A stretch of DNA of 64,000 nt from an uncultured Acidovorax sp. (lineage in GTDB: Bacteria > Pseudomonadota > Gammaproteobacteria > Burkholderiales > Burkholderiaceae_C): assembly GCA_913774955.1 (NCBI GenBank), contig CAJYKV010000007.1, positions 459,693 through 523,692 on the forward strand, read 5' to 3'. Shown in pieces: positions 8,826-17,439 of this stretch. Made by a program: the position numbers and the translations under genes. Each line of letters begins with the position of its first letter. The stretch's first letter is position 1. A model generated the notes under the pieces. The model did no database searches. It had not been told where the DNA came from and saw only the letters and a list, made by a program, of their open reading frames with translations.

Positions 8826-8887
8826 GGCCTGCCGCGGCCCGCGCCGCAGCGCGGACCCGGTCCCTCCCCTGACCTGAATCTCCCTCC

Positions 8888-9844
8888 ATGACCACGAAGA
8901 ATTTCGCATTCGTCTTTCCCGGCCAGGGATCGCAATCCGTCGGCATGCTCGACGCCTGGGGTGACCACCCCGCCGTGGCCGAAGCCGTCCGGGAAGCCTC
9001 CGACGCGCTCGGCGAGGACGTCGGCCGCCTGATCCATGAAGGCCCCAAGGAGGCCCTGGCGCTGACCACCAACACCCAGCCGGTGATGCTGGTCGCCGGC
9101 GTGGCGGCATGGCGCGTGTGGCTCGCCGAAGGCGGGGCGCAACCCGCCGCGGTGGCCGGCCATTCGCTGGGCGAGTATTCCGCCCTGGTGGCCTCCGGCG
9201 TGCTCACGCTGTCGCAGGCGGCGCCGCTCGTGCGGCTGCGCGCCGCGGCCATGCAGGAAGCCGTGCCCGTGGGCGTGGGCGCCATGGCGGCCATCCTCGG
9301 GCTCGACTCCGCGAAGGTGATCGAGGGCTGCGCCCAGGCCACCGCCGCCTTCGGCGCGGGCAGCACCGACGTCGTCGAGGCCGTGAACTTCAACGACCCG
9401 GCCCAGACCGTGATCGCCGGCACCAAGGCCGGTGTCGACAAGGCCTGCGAAATGCTCAAGGCCGCGGGCGCCAAGCGCGCGCTGCCGCTGCCCGTGTCCG
9501 CGCCGTTCCACTCCAGCCTCATGAAGCCCGCGGCCGAGAAGCTGCGCGAGGCGCTCGCCGGAGTGTCGCTGGCGGCCCCGCGGATTCCCGTGGTCAACAA
9601 CATCGACGTGGCCGTCGAGCAGGATGCGGACGCGATCCGCGACGCGCTCTACCGCCAGGCGTTCGGCCCCGTGCGCTGGGTGGGGTGCATCGGCGCGCTC
9701 AAGGCGCGCGGCGCCACCCACATCATCGAGTGCGGCCCCGGCAAGGTGCTGGCGGGCATGTGCAAGCGCATCGATGCGACGCTGGTGGCGGGCTCCGTGT
9801 ACGACCCCGCCTCGCTGCAGGAAACCCGCGAACTGCTGGCCTGA
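8888..9844 (+). CDS. fabD: Malonyl-CoA:ACP transacylase
   Basis: 318 residues. FVFPGQGSQSVGM at the N-terminus and GHSLGEYSALVASG with nucleophile Ser93 define malonyl-CoA:ACP transacylases; the His of VSAPFHSSLM is the catalytic partner. It loads malonyl groups onto ACP for FabH and FabF. Length is normal. fabG starts 18 bases downstream. Confidence 0.97.
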   Translation: MTTKNFAFVFPGQGSQSVGMLDAWGDHPAVAEAVREASDALGEDVGRLIHEGPKEALALTTNTQPVMLVAGVAAWRVWLAEGGAQPAAVAGHSLGEYSALVASGVLTLSQAAPLVRLRAAAMQEAVPVGVGAMAAILGLDSAKVIEGCAQATAAFGAGSTDVVEAVNFNDPAQTVIAGTKAGVDKACEMLKAAGAKRALPLPVSAPFHSSLMKPAAEKLREALAGVSLAAPRIPVVNNIDVAVEQDADAIRDALYRQAFGPVRWVGCIGALKARGATHIIECGPGKVLAGMCKRIDATLVAGSVYDPASLQETRELLA

Positions 9845-9862
9845 GACGGCTCAAGGAAATCC

Positions 9863-10618
9863 ATGACCCTTTCCACCTCCCCTGACAACGCCGCCCGCAT
9901 CGCCCTGGTGACGGGTGCCTCCCGCGGCATCGGTGCCGCCATCGCCGCCGAGCTGGCCGCGCGGGGCTTCCGCGTCATCGGCACGGCCACCACCGAAGAC
10001 GGCGCGCAGCGCATCACCCAGGCCCTGTCCGCGCATGCGGGCTGCCGGGGCGCCGCCCTCGACGTGAACGACGCCGCGGCGCTGGACGCGCTCATCGACG
10101 GCATCGTGAAGGAGCAGGGCGGCCTGCACGTGCTGGTCAACAACGCCGGCATCACGCGCGACCAGCTCGCCATGCGCATGAAGGACGAGGACTGGGACGC
10201 GGTGCTGGACACCAACCTCAAGGCGGTCTTCCGCGCCTGCCGCGCCGTGATGCGGCCGATGATGAAGCAGCGCTACGGGCGCATCGTGAACATCACGAGC
10301 GTGGTCGGTGCCTCGGGCAACCCGGGGCAGGCGAACTACGCCGCGGCCAAGGCGGGCCTCGCCGGCATGACGCGCGCGCTGGCCCGCGAACTGGGCAGCC
10401 GGGGCGTGACGGTGAACTGCGTCGCGCCCGGATTCATCCGCACCGACATGACCGCCGAACTCTCCGAAGAGCAGCACAAGGCCCTGCAGACGCAGATCCC
10501 GCTGGGCCACATGGGCCAGCCGTCGGACATCGCCAAGGCCGTCGCCTACCTCGCCTCGGACGACGCGGGCTACGTGACCGGCCAGGAGTTGCATGTCAAT
10601 GGCGGCATGTACATGTAA
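9863..10618 (+). CDS. fabG: 3-oxoacyl-ACP reductase
   Basis: 251 residues, a classical short-chain dehydrogenase. The cofactor motif is TGASRGIG near residue 17; NNAG and the catalytic Ser-Tyr-Lys set follow (Tyr and Lys in NYAAAKAGL). GFIRTDMTAEL and the final VTGQELHVNGGMYM are typical of FabG. It reduces beta-ketoacyl-ACP with NADPH in chain elongation. Position between fabD and acpP supports fatty-acid synthesis rather than another SDR role. Confidence 0.96.
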   Translation: MTLSTSPDNAARIALVTGASRGIGAAIAAELAARGFRVIGTATTEDGAQRITQALSAHAGCRGAALDVNDAAALDALIDGIVKEQGGLHVLVNNAGITRDQLAMRMKDEDWDAVLDTNLKAVFRACRAVMRPMMKQRYGRIVNITSVVGASGNPGQANYAAAKAGLAGMTRALARELGSRGVTVNCVAPGFIRTDMTAELSEEQHKALQTQIPLGHMGQPSDIAKAVAYLASDDAGYVTGQELHVNGGMYM

Positions 10619-10658
10619 TTGATGGAAGTTGACGCCGGTTGTTCCGCCCGGCAGGCCA

Positions 10659-10961
<303 letters not shown>

Positions 10962-11030
10962 CCGTCCGGTCTCGCTTCCCCGCGGATCGCCTGTCAGCGG
11001 TCCCGCATCAGCACGAAAGAGTCTTAGCGC

Positions 11031-12275
11031 ATGAGCCGTCGTCGCGTCGTCGTGACCGGCCTGGGTTGCATCACCCCCGTCGGTAACACGGTGGCGGAAG
11101 CCTGGGCCCGAATCCTGGCCGGCCAGTCCGGCATTGGCCTCATCACCAAGTTCGATGCTTCGAACTTCGCCTGCAAGATCGCGGGCGAGGTCAAGGATTT
11201 CGACCTGAACGCCTACATCAGCGCCAAGGATGCGCGCACGATGGACAGCTTCATCCATTACGGCATCGCCGCGGCAGACCAGGCCGTGCGCGACGCGGGC
11301 CTGCCCGTGGGCGAGGCGCTGGGTGAGGAATTGGCGAGCCGTATCGGCTGCATCATCGGCTCCGGCATCGGCGGCCTGCCGCTGATCGAGAACACGCACG
11401 CGGAGCTCGAGAGCCGCGGCCCCCGCCGCATCACGCCCTTCTTCGTTCCGGCCTCCATCATCAACATGGTGGCGGGGCATGTGTCGATGCGCTTCGGCTT
11501 CAAGGGGCCGAACCTGTCGGTCGTCACGGCGTGCACCACCGGTCTGCACTGCATCGGCGAGGCCGCGCGCAAGATCGAGTACGGCGACGCCGACGTGATC
11601 GTCGCGGGCGGCACGGAATCCACGGTCTCTCCCCTGGGCGTCGGCGGCTTCGCTGCCATGCGGGCGCTGTCCACGCGCAACGACGATCCGGCCACCGCGT
11701 CCCGTCCCTGGGACAAGGACCGCGACGGTTTCGTGCTGGGCGAGGGCGCGGGCGTGCTGGTCCTCGAGGAGTACGAACACGCCAAGGCCCGCGGCGCGAA
11801 GATCTATGCCGAGCTCTCGGGCTACGGCATGAGCGCTGACGCCGGCCACATGACCGCGCCCAACATGGACGGTCCGCGGCGCGCCATGCTCGCCGCGCTG
11901 CGCAATGCCGGCATCAACGCCGACCAGGTCGACTACCTGAACGCGCACGGCACCTCCACGCCGCTGGGCGACCTCAACGAGACGAACGCCATCAAGGCGG
12001 CGCTCGGAGACCACGCCAAGCGCATGGTGGTCAGCTCCACCAAGTCGATGACGGGCCACCTGCTGGGCGGTGCCGGCGGCATCGAGAGCGTGTTCACCGT
12101 GCTGGCGCTGCACGACCAGAAGGTCCCCCCGACGATCAACATCTTCGAGCAGGATCCGGAATGCGATCTGGATTACTGCGCCAATACGGCCCGCGACATG
12201 AAGATGGACGTGGCCGTGAAGAACAATTTCGGGTTCGGCGGCACGAACGGCACGCTGGTCTTCCGGCGCGTCTGA
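11031..12275 (+). CDS. fabF: 3-oxoacyl-ACP synthase II (KAS II)
   Basis: 414 residues. Catalytic Cys168 is in [11 protein letters not shown]; the two active-site His are in [11 protein letters not shown] and in [29 protein letters not shown] is the usual C-terminus. FabF elongates acyl-ACP with malonyl-ACP and governs the C16:1 to C18:1 step. It closes the fab cluster before the sigma-E locus. Confidence 0.97.
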   Translation: MSRRRVVVTGLGCITPVGNTVAEAWARILAGQSGIGLITKFDASNFACKIAGEVKDFDLNAYISAKDARTMDSFIHYGIAAADQAVRDAGLPVGEALGEELASRIGCIIGSGIGGLPLIENTHAELESRGPRRITPFFVPASIINMVAGHVSMRFGFKGPNLSVVTACTTGLHCIGEAARKIEYGDADVIVAGGTESTVSPLGVGGFAAMRALSTRNDDPATASRPWDKDRDGFVLGEGAGVLVLEEYEHAKARGAKIYAELSGYGMSADAGHMTAPNMDGPRRAMLAALRNAGINADQVDYLNAHGTSTPLGDLNETNAIKAALGDHAKRMVVSSTKSMTGHLLGGAGGIESVFTVLALHDQKVPPTINIFEQDPECDLDYCANTARDMKMDVAVKNNFGFGGTNGTLVFRRV

Positions 12276-12323
12276 CGGCCGGCCCGCGCCACTGCGGCGG
12301 GCCTGCCGCCTAGCCCGAGACCC

Positions 12324-12824
12324 ATGGCGCACTCCACCCGGGATCTGCACGCGCCCGCCGTGTGCCACCCTGCCGGCGCCGGCCGGTGGGTGCCGGCGAT
12401 GGCCGCCGCGGCGGGACTCGCCGGCCTGGCGGCCTGGGCGGGCTGGGCCGCCACGGGGAGCGGCCTCTCCACCCGGAACGCGGCCTGCGGCGGCCTGTTG
12501 TGGGCCGTCTGCATGGCCGTGGCCTGGCGGGCCCTGGTCCGGTGGCCGTCCGGCCTGCTGGACTGGAACGGGCTGGAGTGGTGCCTGGACCGCGGAAGGT
12601 CGCTGCCGGGGCTCCGGGGGCGCCTGGAGGTGGCGCTGGATCTGCAGCGCTTCCTGCTGGTGCGGCTCGTGGATGCCCAGGGCCGCGCCTGGTGGCTGGC
12701 CCTCGAGCCCGGCCGCTCCGCGGCCGACTGGATGGCGCTGCGCCGTGCGGTATATTCGCGCCCCGGACGGGAGCCCACTGTCGAGGGGGACAAGACCCCT
12801 GCCGCTCATCGCCCCGATGCATGA
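12324..12824 (+). CDS. Small membrane protein, possibly YgfX/CptA-like
   Basis: 166 residues. Two hydrophobic segments (about 25-44 and 53-70) form a likely membrane hairpin. A soluble part follows with GRLEVALDLQRFLLVRLVDAQGRAWWLALE and a final WMALRRAVYSRP. That layout recalls YgfX/CptA membrane proteins, but the match is from pattern memory only. It lies 48 bases after fabF and ends 12 bases before rpoE, and may be co-transcribed with the sigma factor. No catalytic residues are evident. Confidence 0.6.
   Translation: MAHSTRDLHAPAVCHPAGAGRWVPAMAAAAGLAGLAAWAGWAATGSGLSTRNAACGGLLWAVCMAVAWRALVRWPSGLLDWNGLEWCLDRGRSLPGLRGRLEVALDLQRFLLVRLVDAQGRAWWLALEPGRSAADWMALRRAVYSRPGREPTVEGDKTPAAHRPDA
12751..12756 (+). 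promoter_or_regulatory. Possible -10 box upstream of rpoE
   Basis: TATATT inside the 3' end of the preceding gene, 80 bases before rpoE. There is no clear -35, and no sigma-E type GAACTT/TCTGA pair was found. Confidence 0.25.
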
Positions 12825-12836
12825 GCCCATCACACC

Positions 12837-13466
12837 ATGAACGCCTCCCTGCCCCCGCCTTCCCCCCCCGACAGCGACCTCCAGCTCGTGGAGCGCACCG
12901 TTGCCGGCGACCAGCGGGCCTATGAGCTGCTGGTCATCAAATACCAGCGCCGCATCGAGCGCCTGATCGGCCGCATGGTGCGCGACGCGGACCTGGTGCA
13001 GGACATCGCGCAGGAAACGTTCCTGCGCGCCTACCGCGCGCTGCACCAGTTCCGCGGCGAAGCGCAGTTCTACACCTGGCTCTACCGCATCGCCGTCAAC
13101 ACCGCCAAGAAGGCGTTGATGGACATCAAGCGCAACCCGGTGATTTCCGAGAATGCATTGCGTGGCAATGATGAGGAAGATGAAACTTCCCGTATCGGGC
13201 ACGAACTAACCACGGACGAAACCCCCGAAACGGTACTGGCTGCGCAGGAGATCGCGGAAGCGGTGAACACGGCCATGGAAGCGCTGCCGGAAGATCTGCG
13301 CCAGGCGGTCACGCTGCGCGAGATCGAGGGACTGACGTACGAGGAGATCGCGGAGGCCATGCAGTGTCCCATCGGCACGGTGCGGTCGCGCATCTTCCGG
13401 GCCCGCGAGGCGATTTCCGCCCGCGTGCGCCCGCTCCTCGAAAAGCAGACCGGCAAGCGCTGGTAA
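12837..13466 (+). CDS. rpoE: RNA polymerase sigma-E (RpoE/AlgU) factor
   Basis: 209 residues, ECF sigma factor. Region 2 carries YQRRIERLIGRMVRDADLVQDIAQETFLRAYRAL and the -10-binding FYTWLYRIAVNTAKKAL. Region 4 carries LREIEGLTYEEIAEAMQCPIGTVRSRIFRARE, the helix-turn-helix for the -35. It directs the envelope-stress response. The next genes encode its anti-sigma factor RseA, the sensor RseB and a DegP protease, so the whole regulatory circuit and one target lie together, as in Pseudomonas algU-mucABD. Confidence 0.95.
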   Translation: MNASLPPPSPPDSDLQLVERTVAGDQRAYELLVIKYQRRIERLIGRMVRDADLVQDIAQETFLRAYRALHQFRGEAQFYTWLYRIAVNTAKKALMDIKRNPVISENALRGNDEEDETSRIGHELTTDETPETVLAAQEIAEAVNTAMEALPEDLRQAVTLREIEGLTYEEIAEAMQCPIGTVRSRIFRAREAISARVRPLLEKQTGKRW

Positions 13467-13532
13467 CGGGACGGCAATGTGTGGAGGCATCGGCGTGCGT
13501 GCCGGCCTCCCAGGACGATACAGGTGAGCAGC

Positions 13533-14180
13533 ATGAAAGACGATCTGACACAGCGTGAGCAGCTTTCCGCCCTGGCCGACGGCGGCCTCGGCACGGCGGA
13601 GTGGGGCGAGACCTTCGCGTACGCTCAGACCGGGGAAGGCCGGGAGACGTGGGCCGTCTACCACCTCATCGGCGACGTGCTCCGCTCGCCGGAACTCGCC
13701 CGGGGCGCCGCTCGCGGCGCCGACACGTCCCTGGCGGCCCGCATCACCGCGCGGCTGGAGCAGGAACGCATCTCCGCCGCGGCGGTGTCCCTGCCCGAGC
13801 CGGCCCAGCCGATCGTGGCCGCGGTGCCCGTGAAGGACGAGGCCGCCAATGCCGCGGTGTTCCGCTGGAAGATGGTCGCCGGCTTCGCGTCCCTGGCCGC
13901 CGTCGGGGTGCTTGGCTGGAGCGGCCTGGCCGCGGTGCAGTCGCCAGCGGGTTCCGGCGCGCAGGTCGCCTCCGCGGCGGCCCCCGCGCCGGTGCGTGCG
14001 GAAGCGCCGGTGTCCACGCTGGTGTCGTCCACCGACGCCGGCGGCGCGCCGCAGGTCATGATCCGCGATCCGCGCCTCGACGAACTGCTCGCGGCCCACC
14101 GGCAGTACGGCGGCGCGTCCGCGCTGCAGATGCCGGCGGGGTTCCTGCGCAACGCCACGTTCGAGACGCCCCAGCGCTGA
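13533..14180 (+). CDS. rseA: Anti-sigma-E factor RseA/MucA
   Basis: 215 residues. The N-terminal cytosolic domain (MKDDLTQREQLSALADGGL, then ETWAVYHLIGDVLRSPEL) is the RseA sigma-binding fold. One membrane span at about 113-134 is followed by an Ala-rich periplasmic part. It would hold sigma-E at the membrane until cleaved on envelope stress. The ATG at 13533 directly precedes the conserved N-terminus. Location between rpoE and rseB supports the call. Confidence 0.88.
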   Translation: MKDDLTQREQLSALADGGLGTAEWGETFAYAQTGEGRETWAVYHLIGDVLRSPELARGAARGADTSLAARITARLEQERISAAAVSLPEPAQPIVAAVPVKDEAANAAVFRWKMVAGFASLAAVGVLGWSGLAAVQSPAGSGAQVASAAAPAPVRAEAPVSTLVSSTDAGGAPQVMIRDPRLDELLAAHRQYGGASALQMPAGFLRNATFETPQR

Positions 14181-14204
14181 CACTGCCGCGACCGGAGACC
14201 GGAA

Positions 14205-15350
14205 TTGGACGGCATGGAGCGCATGGAACGCACCCCACGGACACGAGGCGATCGGACATGCTGGAGCGCACGGCGCTTCGCAGGCACTGCGGCCGTGCTG
14301 GCCGCCGTGCTGGCGCCCGCGGCCTGGGCAGGGCCCGGCGCGGCAGGGACGCCCGGAGCGCCCGAGGGCCGGTCCACGGCGGCTGCCGCTGCAGCCCCGG
14401 CACCGGCTTCCGCCGCCTCGGCCGCCTCGGCCGCCGTCGAGGTGCGCGACTGGGTGGAGCGCATCCATCGCGCGGCGCTTGCGCAGAGCTACCAGGGCAG
14501 CTTCGTGGTGTGGTCCTCCATCGGCGGCATGACGAGCTCGCGCATCTGGCACGCCACCGACGGCACGGCGCAGATCGAGCGCATCGAGGCGCTGGACGGC
14601 TCCCCGCGCACGGTCTTCCAGCGGGGTGAGCTCGTGCGTACCTTCCTGCCGCAGGCGCGGATCGTGAAGGAAGAGCGCCGGGACATGCCCGGCCTCTTCC
14701 CGCACCTGTCGCAGGCCGACAGCGACGCCGTGCAGCGGCACTATCGCGCCCGCCTCATCGGGCGCGACCGGGTGGCGGGCCAGGAGGCGGACGTGGTGTG
14801 GCTCGCGCCGCGCGACGCGCTGCGCTTCGGCTACCGCCTCTGGATGGCGCGTCCCAGCGGCCTGGTGGTCAAGCTGCAGACGCTGGGCCTGCGCGGGCAG
14901 GTGCTGGAGCAGGCCGCGTTTTCCCAGATCGATTTCGAAGCGCCGCCGACGGTGCCGCAGCTGGCCGCGCAGATGGACGACCTGCACGGTTTCCGCCTGC
15001 TGGCCGTCCCGCTCGTGAAGACCACGGTGCGCGAGGCCGGCTGGCAGCTGCGCGGTCCCGTGGCGGGCTTCCGGCCCGGCGACTGCTACAAGCGCGGTGC
15101 TGCCGCGAACGACAAAGTGCCGATGCCGCCGCTGCAATGCATCTTCTCCGATGGACTGGCCACGGTCTCGCTGTTCTTCGAGCCCTACGATGCCGCCCGC
15201 CACGGCGGCGAGCCGCGGCGCATGGACATGGGCGCCACCCAGACGCTGGCCCTGCGGGCGGCGGGCGGTGCCGCCTGGCTGACGGCGGTGGGCGAGGTGC
15301 CGCAGGAAACCCTGCGCATGCTGGCCGACCAGATCGAACCGGCCCGGTGA
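14205..15350 (+). CDS. rseB: Sigma-E regulatory protein RseB/MucB
   Basis: About 381 residues. A signal-peptide-like segment (TAAVLAAVLAPAAWA) is followed by the MucB/RseB domains: VRDWVERIHRAALAQSYQGSFVV and the lipid-sensing LolA-like fold, then a C-terminal domain with GDCYKRGAA and GLATVSLFFEPY. RseB binds periplasmic RseA and delays its proteolysis. The TTG at 14205 has GGAG 7 bases upstream; ATGs at 14214 and 14223 are possible starts with weaker sites. It sits in the usual place before degP. Confidence 0.85.
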   Translation: MDGMERMERTPRTRGDRTCWSARRFAGTAAVLAAVLAPAAWAGPGAAGTPGAPEGRSTAAAAAAPAPASAASAASAAVEVRDWVERIHRAALAQSYQGSFVVWSSIGGMTSSRIWHATDGTAQIERIEALDGSPRTVFQRGELVRTFLPQARIVKEERRDMPGLFPHLSQADSDAVQRHYRARLIGRDRVAGQEADVVWLAPRDALRFGYRLWMARPSGLVVKLQTLGLRGQVLEQAAFSQIDFEAPPTVPQLAAQMDDLHGFRLLAVPLVKTTVREAGWQLRGPVAGFRPGDCYKRGAAANDKVPMPPLQCIFSDGLATVSLFFEPYDAARHGGEPRRMDMGATQTLALRAAGGAAWLTAVGEVPQETLRMLADQIEPAR

Positions 15351-15482
15351 AGGCACCCGGGCGGCCTCCGGCATGCGGTCCCCTGCGTCGCGGGGGAACC
15401 AAACACGGCCTTGTCCTTCACACCACCGCCCGGTTTTTTACAGACGATGTGCGATTTGCTCGAAAAGAAAGAAAGGCCTTCC

Positions 15483-16970
15483 ATGTTCACGTTCCCGCAT
15501 GAACCATCGCGTCTCCGGATGCTCGTTCGTTCGCTGGCCGCCGCGGGTGCCATCGCCCTGGCTCCCGCCGGGGTGCTGCACGCCCAGGCCGCGCCGGCCG
15601 GTGGGCCCGCCCTGGTGCAGGGACTGCCGGACTTCACCGACCTGGTGGACCAGGTCGGACCGGCCGTGGTGAACATCCGCACGCTCGAAAAGGCGCCGGA
15701 CCGCTCCGCCACCAACGGCATGGACGAGGAAATGCTGGAATTCTTCAAGCGCTTCGGCCTGCCCATGCCGGGCGGTCCGCGCCAGCAGCGGCCGCAGCGC
15801 CCCGACGAGGAGCAGCCGCGCGGCGTCGGCTCCGGGTTCATCCTCACGCCCGACGGCTACGTGATGACCAACGCGCACGTGGTGGAGGGCGCGCAGGAAG
15901 TGCTCGTCACCCTGACGGACAAGCGCGAGTTCAAGGCCAAGATCGTGGGCTCGGACAAGCGCACCGACGTCGCCGTGGTGAAGATCGACGCCACGGGGCT
16001 GCCCGCGGTGAAGGTGGGTGACATGAACCGCCTGCGCGTGGGCGAATGGGTGATGGCCATCGGCTCGCCGTTCGGCCTCGAGAACACCGTCACGGCCGGG
16101 ATCGTGAGCGCCAAGCAGCGCGACACGGGCGACTACCTGCCGTTCATCCAGACGGACGTGGCGATCAACCCCGGCAACTCCGGCGGCCCGCTCATCAACA
16201 TGCGCGGCGAGGTGGTGGGCATCAACAGCCAGATCTATTCGCGCTCCGGCGGCTTCATGGGCATCTCGTTCGCGATTCCGATCGACGAGGCGATCCGCGT
16301 GAGCGACCAGCTGCGCGCCACGGGCCGCGTGACGCGCGGCCGCATCGGCGTGCAGATCGGGCAGGTGACCAAGGACGTGGCGGAATCGATCGGACTGGGC
16401 AAGACGCAGGGCGCGCTGGTGACCGGCGTGGAAGCCGGCTCTCCGGCCGAGAAGGCCGGCGTCGAGGCGGGCGACATCATCACGCGCTTCGACGGCAAGG
16501 CCATCGACAAGATCTCCGATCTGCCGCGCATGGTGGGCAACACCAAGCCGGGCAACAAGAGCACCGTGACGGTGTTCCGGCGCGGCGCGACGAAGGATCT
16601 GCCGATCACCGTGGCGGAGATCGAGCCCGACGAGAAGCCGGGTGCGGCCGCGGGCGAGCGCAATGCTCCGCCCAAGCCCAAGGCATCGGCCGCCGCCCAG
16701 CAGCTGGGCCTCGCCGTGGTCGAGCTGACCGATGCCCAGAAGAAGGAGCTGAAGGTGAAGGGCGGGGTGCGGGTGGTGTCGTCGGCCGAAGCCGCGGCGC
16801 GCGCTGGTCTGCGCGAGGGGGACGTCATCCTGGGCATCGCCAACACCGAGATCGCCGGCATGAAGGACTTCGACGCCGTGCTGGCCAAGGTGGACAAGAG
16901 CAAGCCGATCAACGTGCTCTTCCGCCGGGGCGAGTGGACGCAGTACTTGGTGATCCGTCCGGCGCGCTGA
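15483..16970 (+). CDS. degP: Periplasmic serine protease DegP/MucD (Do family)
   Basis: 495 residues. Signal peptide at about 1-35 (ending VLHAQA), a trypsin-like domain with His132 (TNAHVV), Asp162 (RTDVAVV) and Ser233 (GNSGGPL), then two PDZ domains (about 290-380 and 400-490). It degrades or refolds misfolded envelope proteins. The ATG at 15483 has an AAGAAAGG site in front and a proper signal peptide; earlier in-frame starts would spoil it. It follows rpoE-rseA-rseB, the MucD position. Confidence 0.93.
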   Translation: MFTFPHEPSRLRMLVRSLAAAGAIALAPAGVLHAQAAPAGGPALVQGLPDFTDLVDQVGPAVVNIRTLEKAPDRSATNGMDEEMLEFFKRFGLPMPGGPRQQRPQRPDEEQPRGVGSGFILTPDGYVMTNAHVVEGAQEVLVTLTDKREFKAKIVGSDKRTDVAVVKIDATGLPAVKVGDMNRLRVGEWVMAIGSPFGLENTVTAGIVSAKQRDTGDYLPFIQTDVAINPGNSGGPLINMRGEVVGINSQIYSRSGGFMGISFAIPIDEAIRVSDQLRATGRVTRGRIGVQIGQVTKDVAESIGLGKTQGALVTGVEAGSPAEKAGVEAGDIITRFDGKAIDKISDLPRMVGNTKPGNKSTVTVFRRGATKDLPITVAEIEPDEKPGAAAGERNAPPKPKASAAAQQLGLAVVELTDAQKKELKVKGGVRVVSSAEAAARAGLREGDVILGIANTEIAGMKDFDAVLAKVDKSKPINVLFRRGEWTQYLVIRPAR

Positions 16971-16980
16971 GCCCGGCCAC

Positions 16981-17020
16981 GGAAAAGCCCCATCCCGCAC
17001 TAGGGAGTGGGGCTTTTTCC
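16981..17020 (+). terminator. Terminator after degP
   Basis: GGAAAAGCCCCA pairs with TGGGGCTTTTTCC around a 13-base loop, 10 bases past the degP stop; the T run lies in the 3' arm. Confidence 0.85.
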
Positions 17021-17076
17021 TGTCCAGCGGCTTTCCCTGGGGAAGCCCCGGACGGGCATGAAGGGCATAAAAAAAG

Positions 17077-17100
17077 TTCTATCTACAGATATGGATAGAA
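17077..17100. repeat. Inverted repeat in the degP-lepA gap, possible operator
   Basis: TTCTATC and GATAGAA form a perfect 7-base dyad separated by 10 bases, in a locally AT-rich stretch of a GC-rich genome. It could bind a dimeric regulator; nothing identifies which. Confidence 0.35.
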
Positions 17101-17228
17101 TGCGAGCCGATTTCCTGTCTGATCTGGAATAAGCAAACCCTGTAACATCACGATATGGGATCGTCACCTTCCATGCACAGGTGTTCCACAGATCACCCAC
17201 ATGTTGTTCTCAGGATGTACGCCGGATT

Positions 17229-17248
17229 TGTGAATAAGCTGTGCATAA
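17229..17248 (-). promoter_or_regulatory. Two adjacent DnaA-box-like sites
   Basis: Read on the minus strand, TTATTCACA (17229-17237) and TTATGCACA (17240-17248) both match the DnaA box TTATNCACA exactly. They are in the same orientation, two bases apart. No oriC genes are nearby. Confidence 0.5.
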
Positions 17249-17296
17249 ACTGCACGTTGCAGGGTGGCAACGTGTCCCGGCGCCCCGGGCACGGGC

Positions 17297-17398
17297 TTTC
17301 CCTCTCGGCCTTTTTGCCTACAATGAAGTTCCAACCATCGCAGTTGCCAAAGATTGTTGGTTCAGGGCGCGTCACCTCTTGACGCGCCCTTTTTTCTT
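17297..17398 (+). ncRNA. Candidate small RNA (or lepA leader attenuator)
   Basis: A -10-like TACAAT at 17319-17324 with a weak TTTCCC -35 would start RNA near 17331. A 5-bp hairpin (CCAAC at 17331-17335, GTTGG at 17356-17360) follows. Then comes a perfect 11-bp terminator: AGGGCGCGTCA, loop CCTCT, TGACGCGCCCT, then T5CTT. The product would be about 65 nt, too short for a gene, and would end about 45 bases before lepA. It may be a free small RNA or a premature-termination element for lepA. Confidence 0.5.
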
Positions 17399-17439
17399 GT
17401 GCGCGCCGTTTTAATTCAATTACTTGTCGCTTCTCGTTG

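Noticed and set aside
17155-17382. A 75-codon frame in the degP-lepA gap
   Set aside because: No ribosome site, no family resemblance, and it runs through the DnaA boxes, the -10 box and into the terminator stem.
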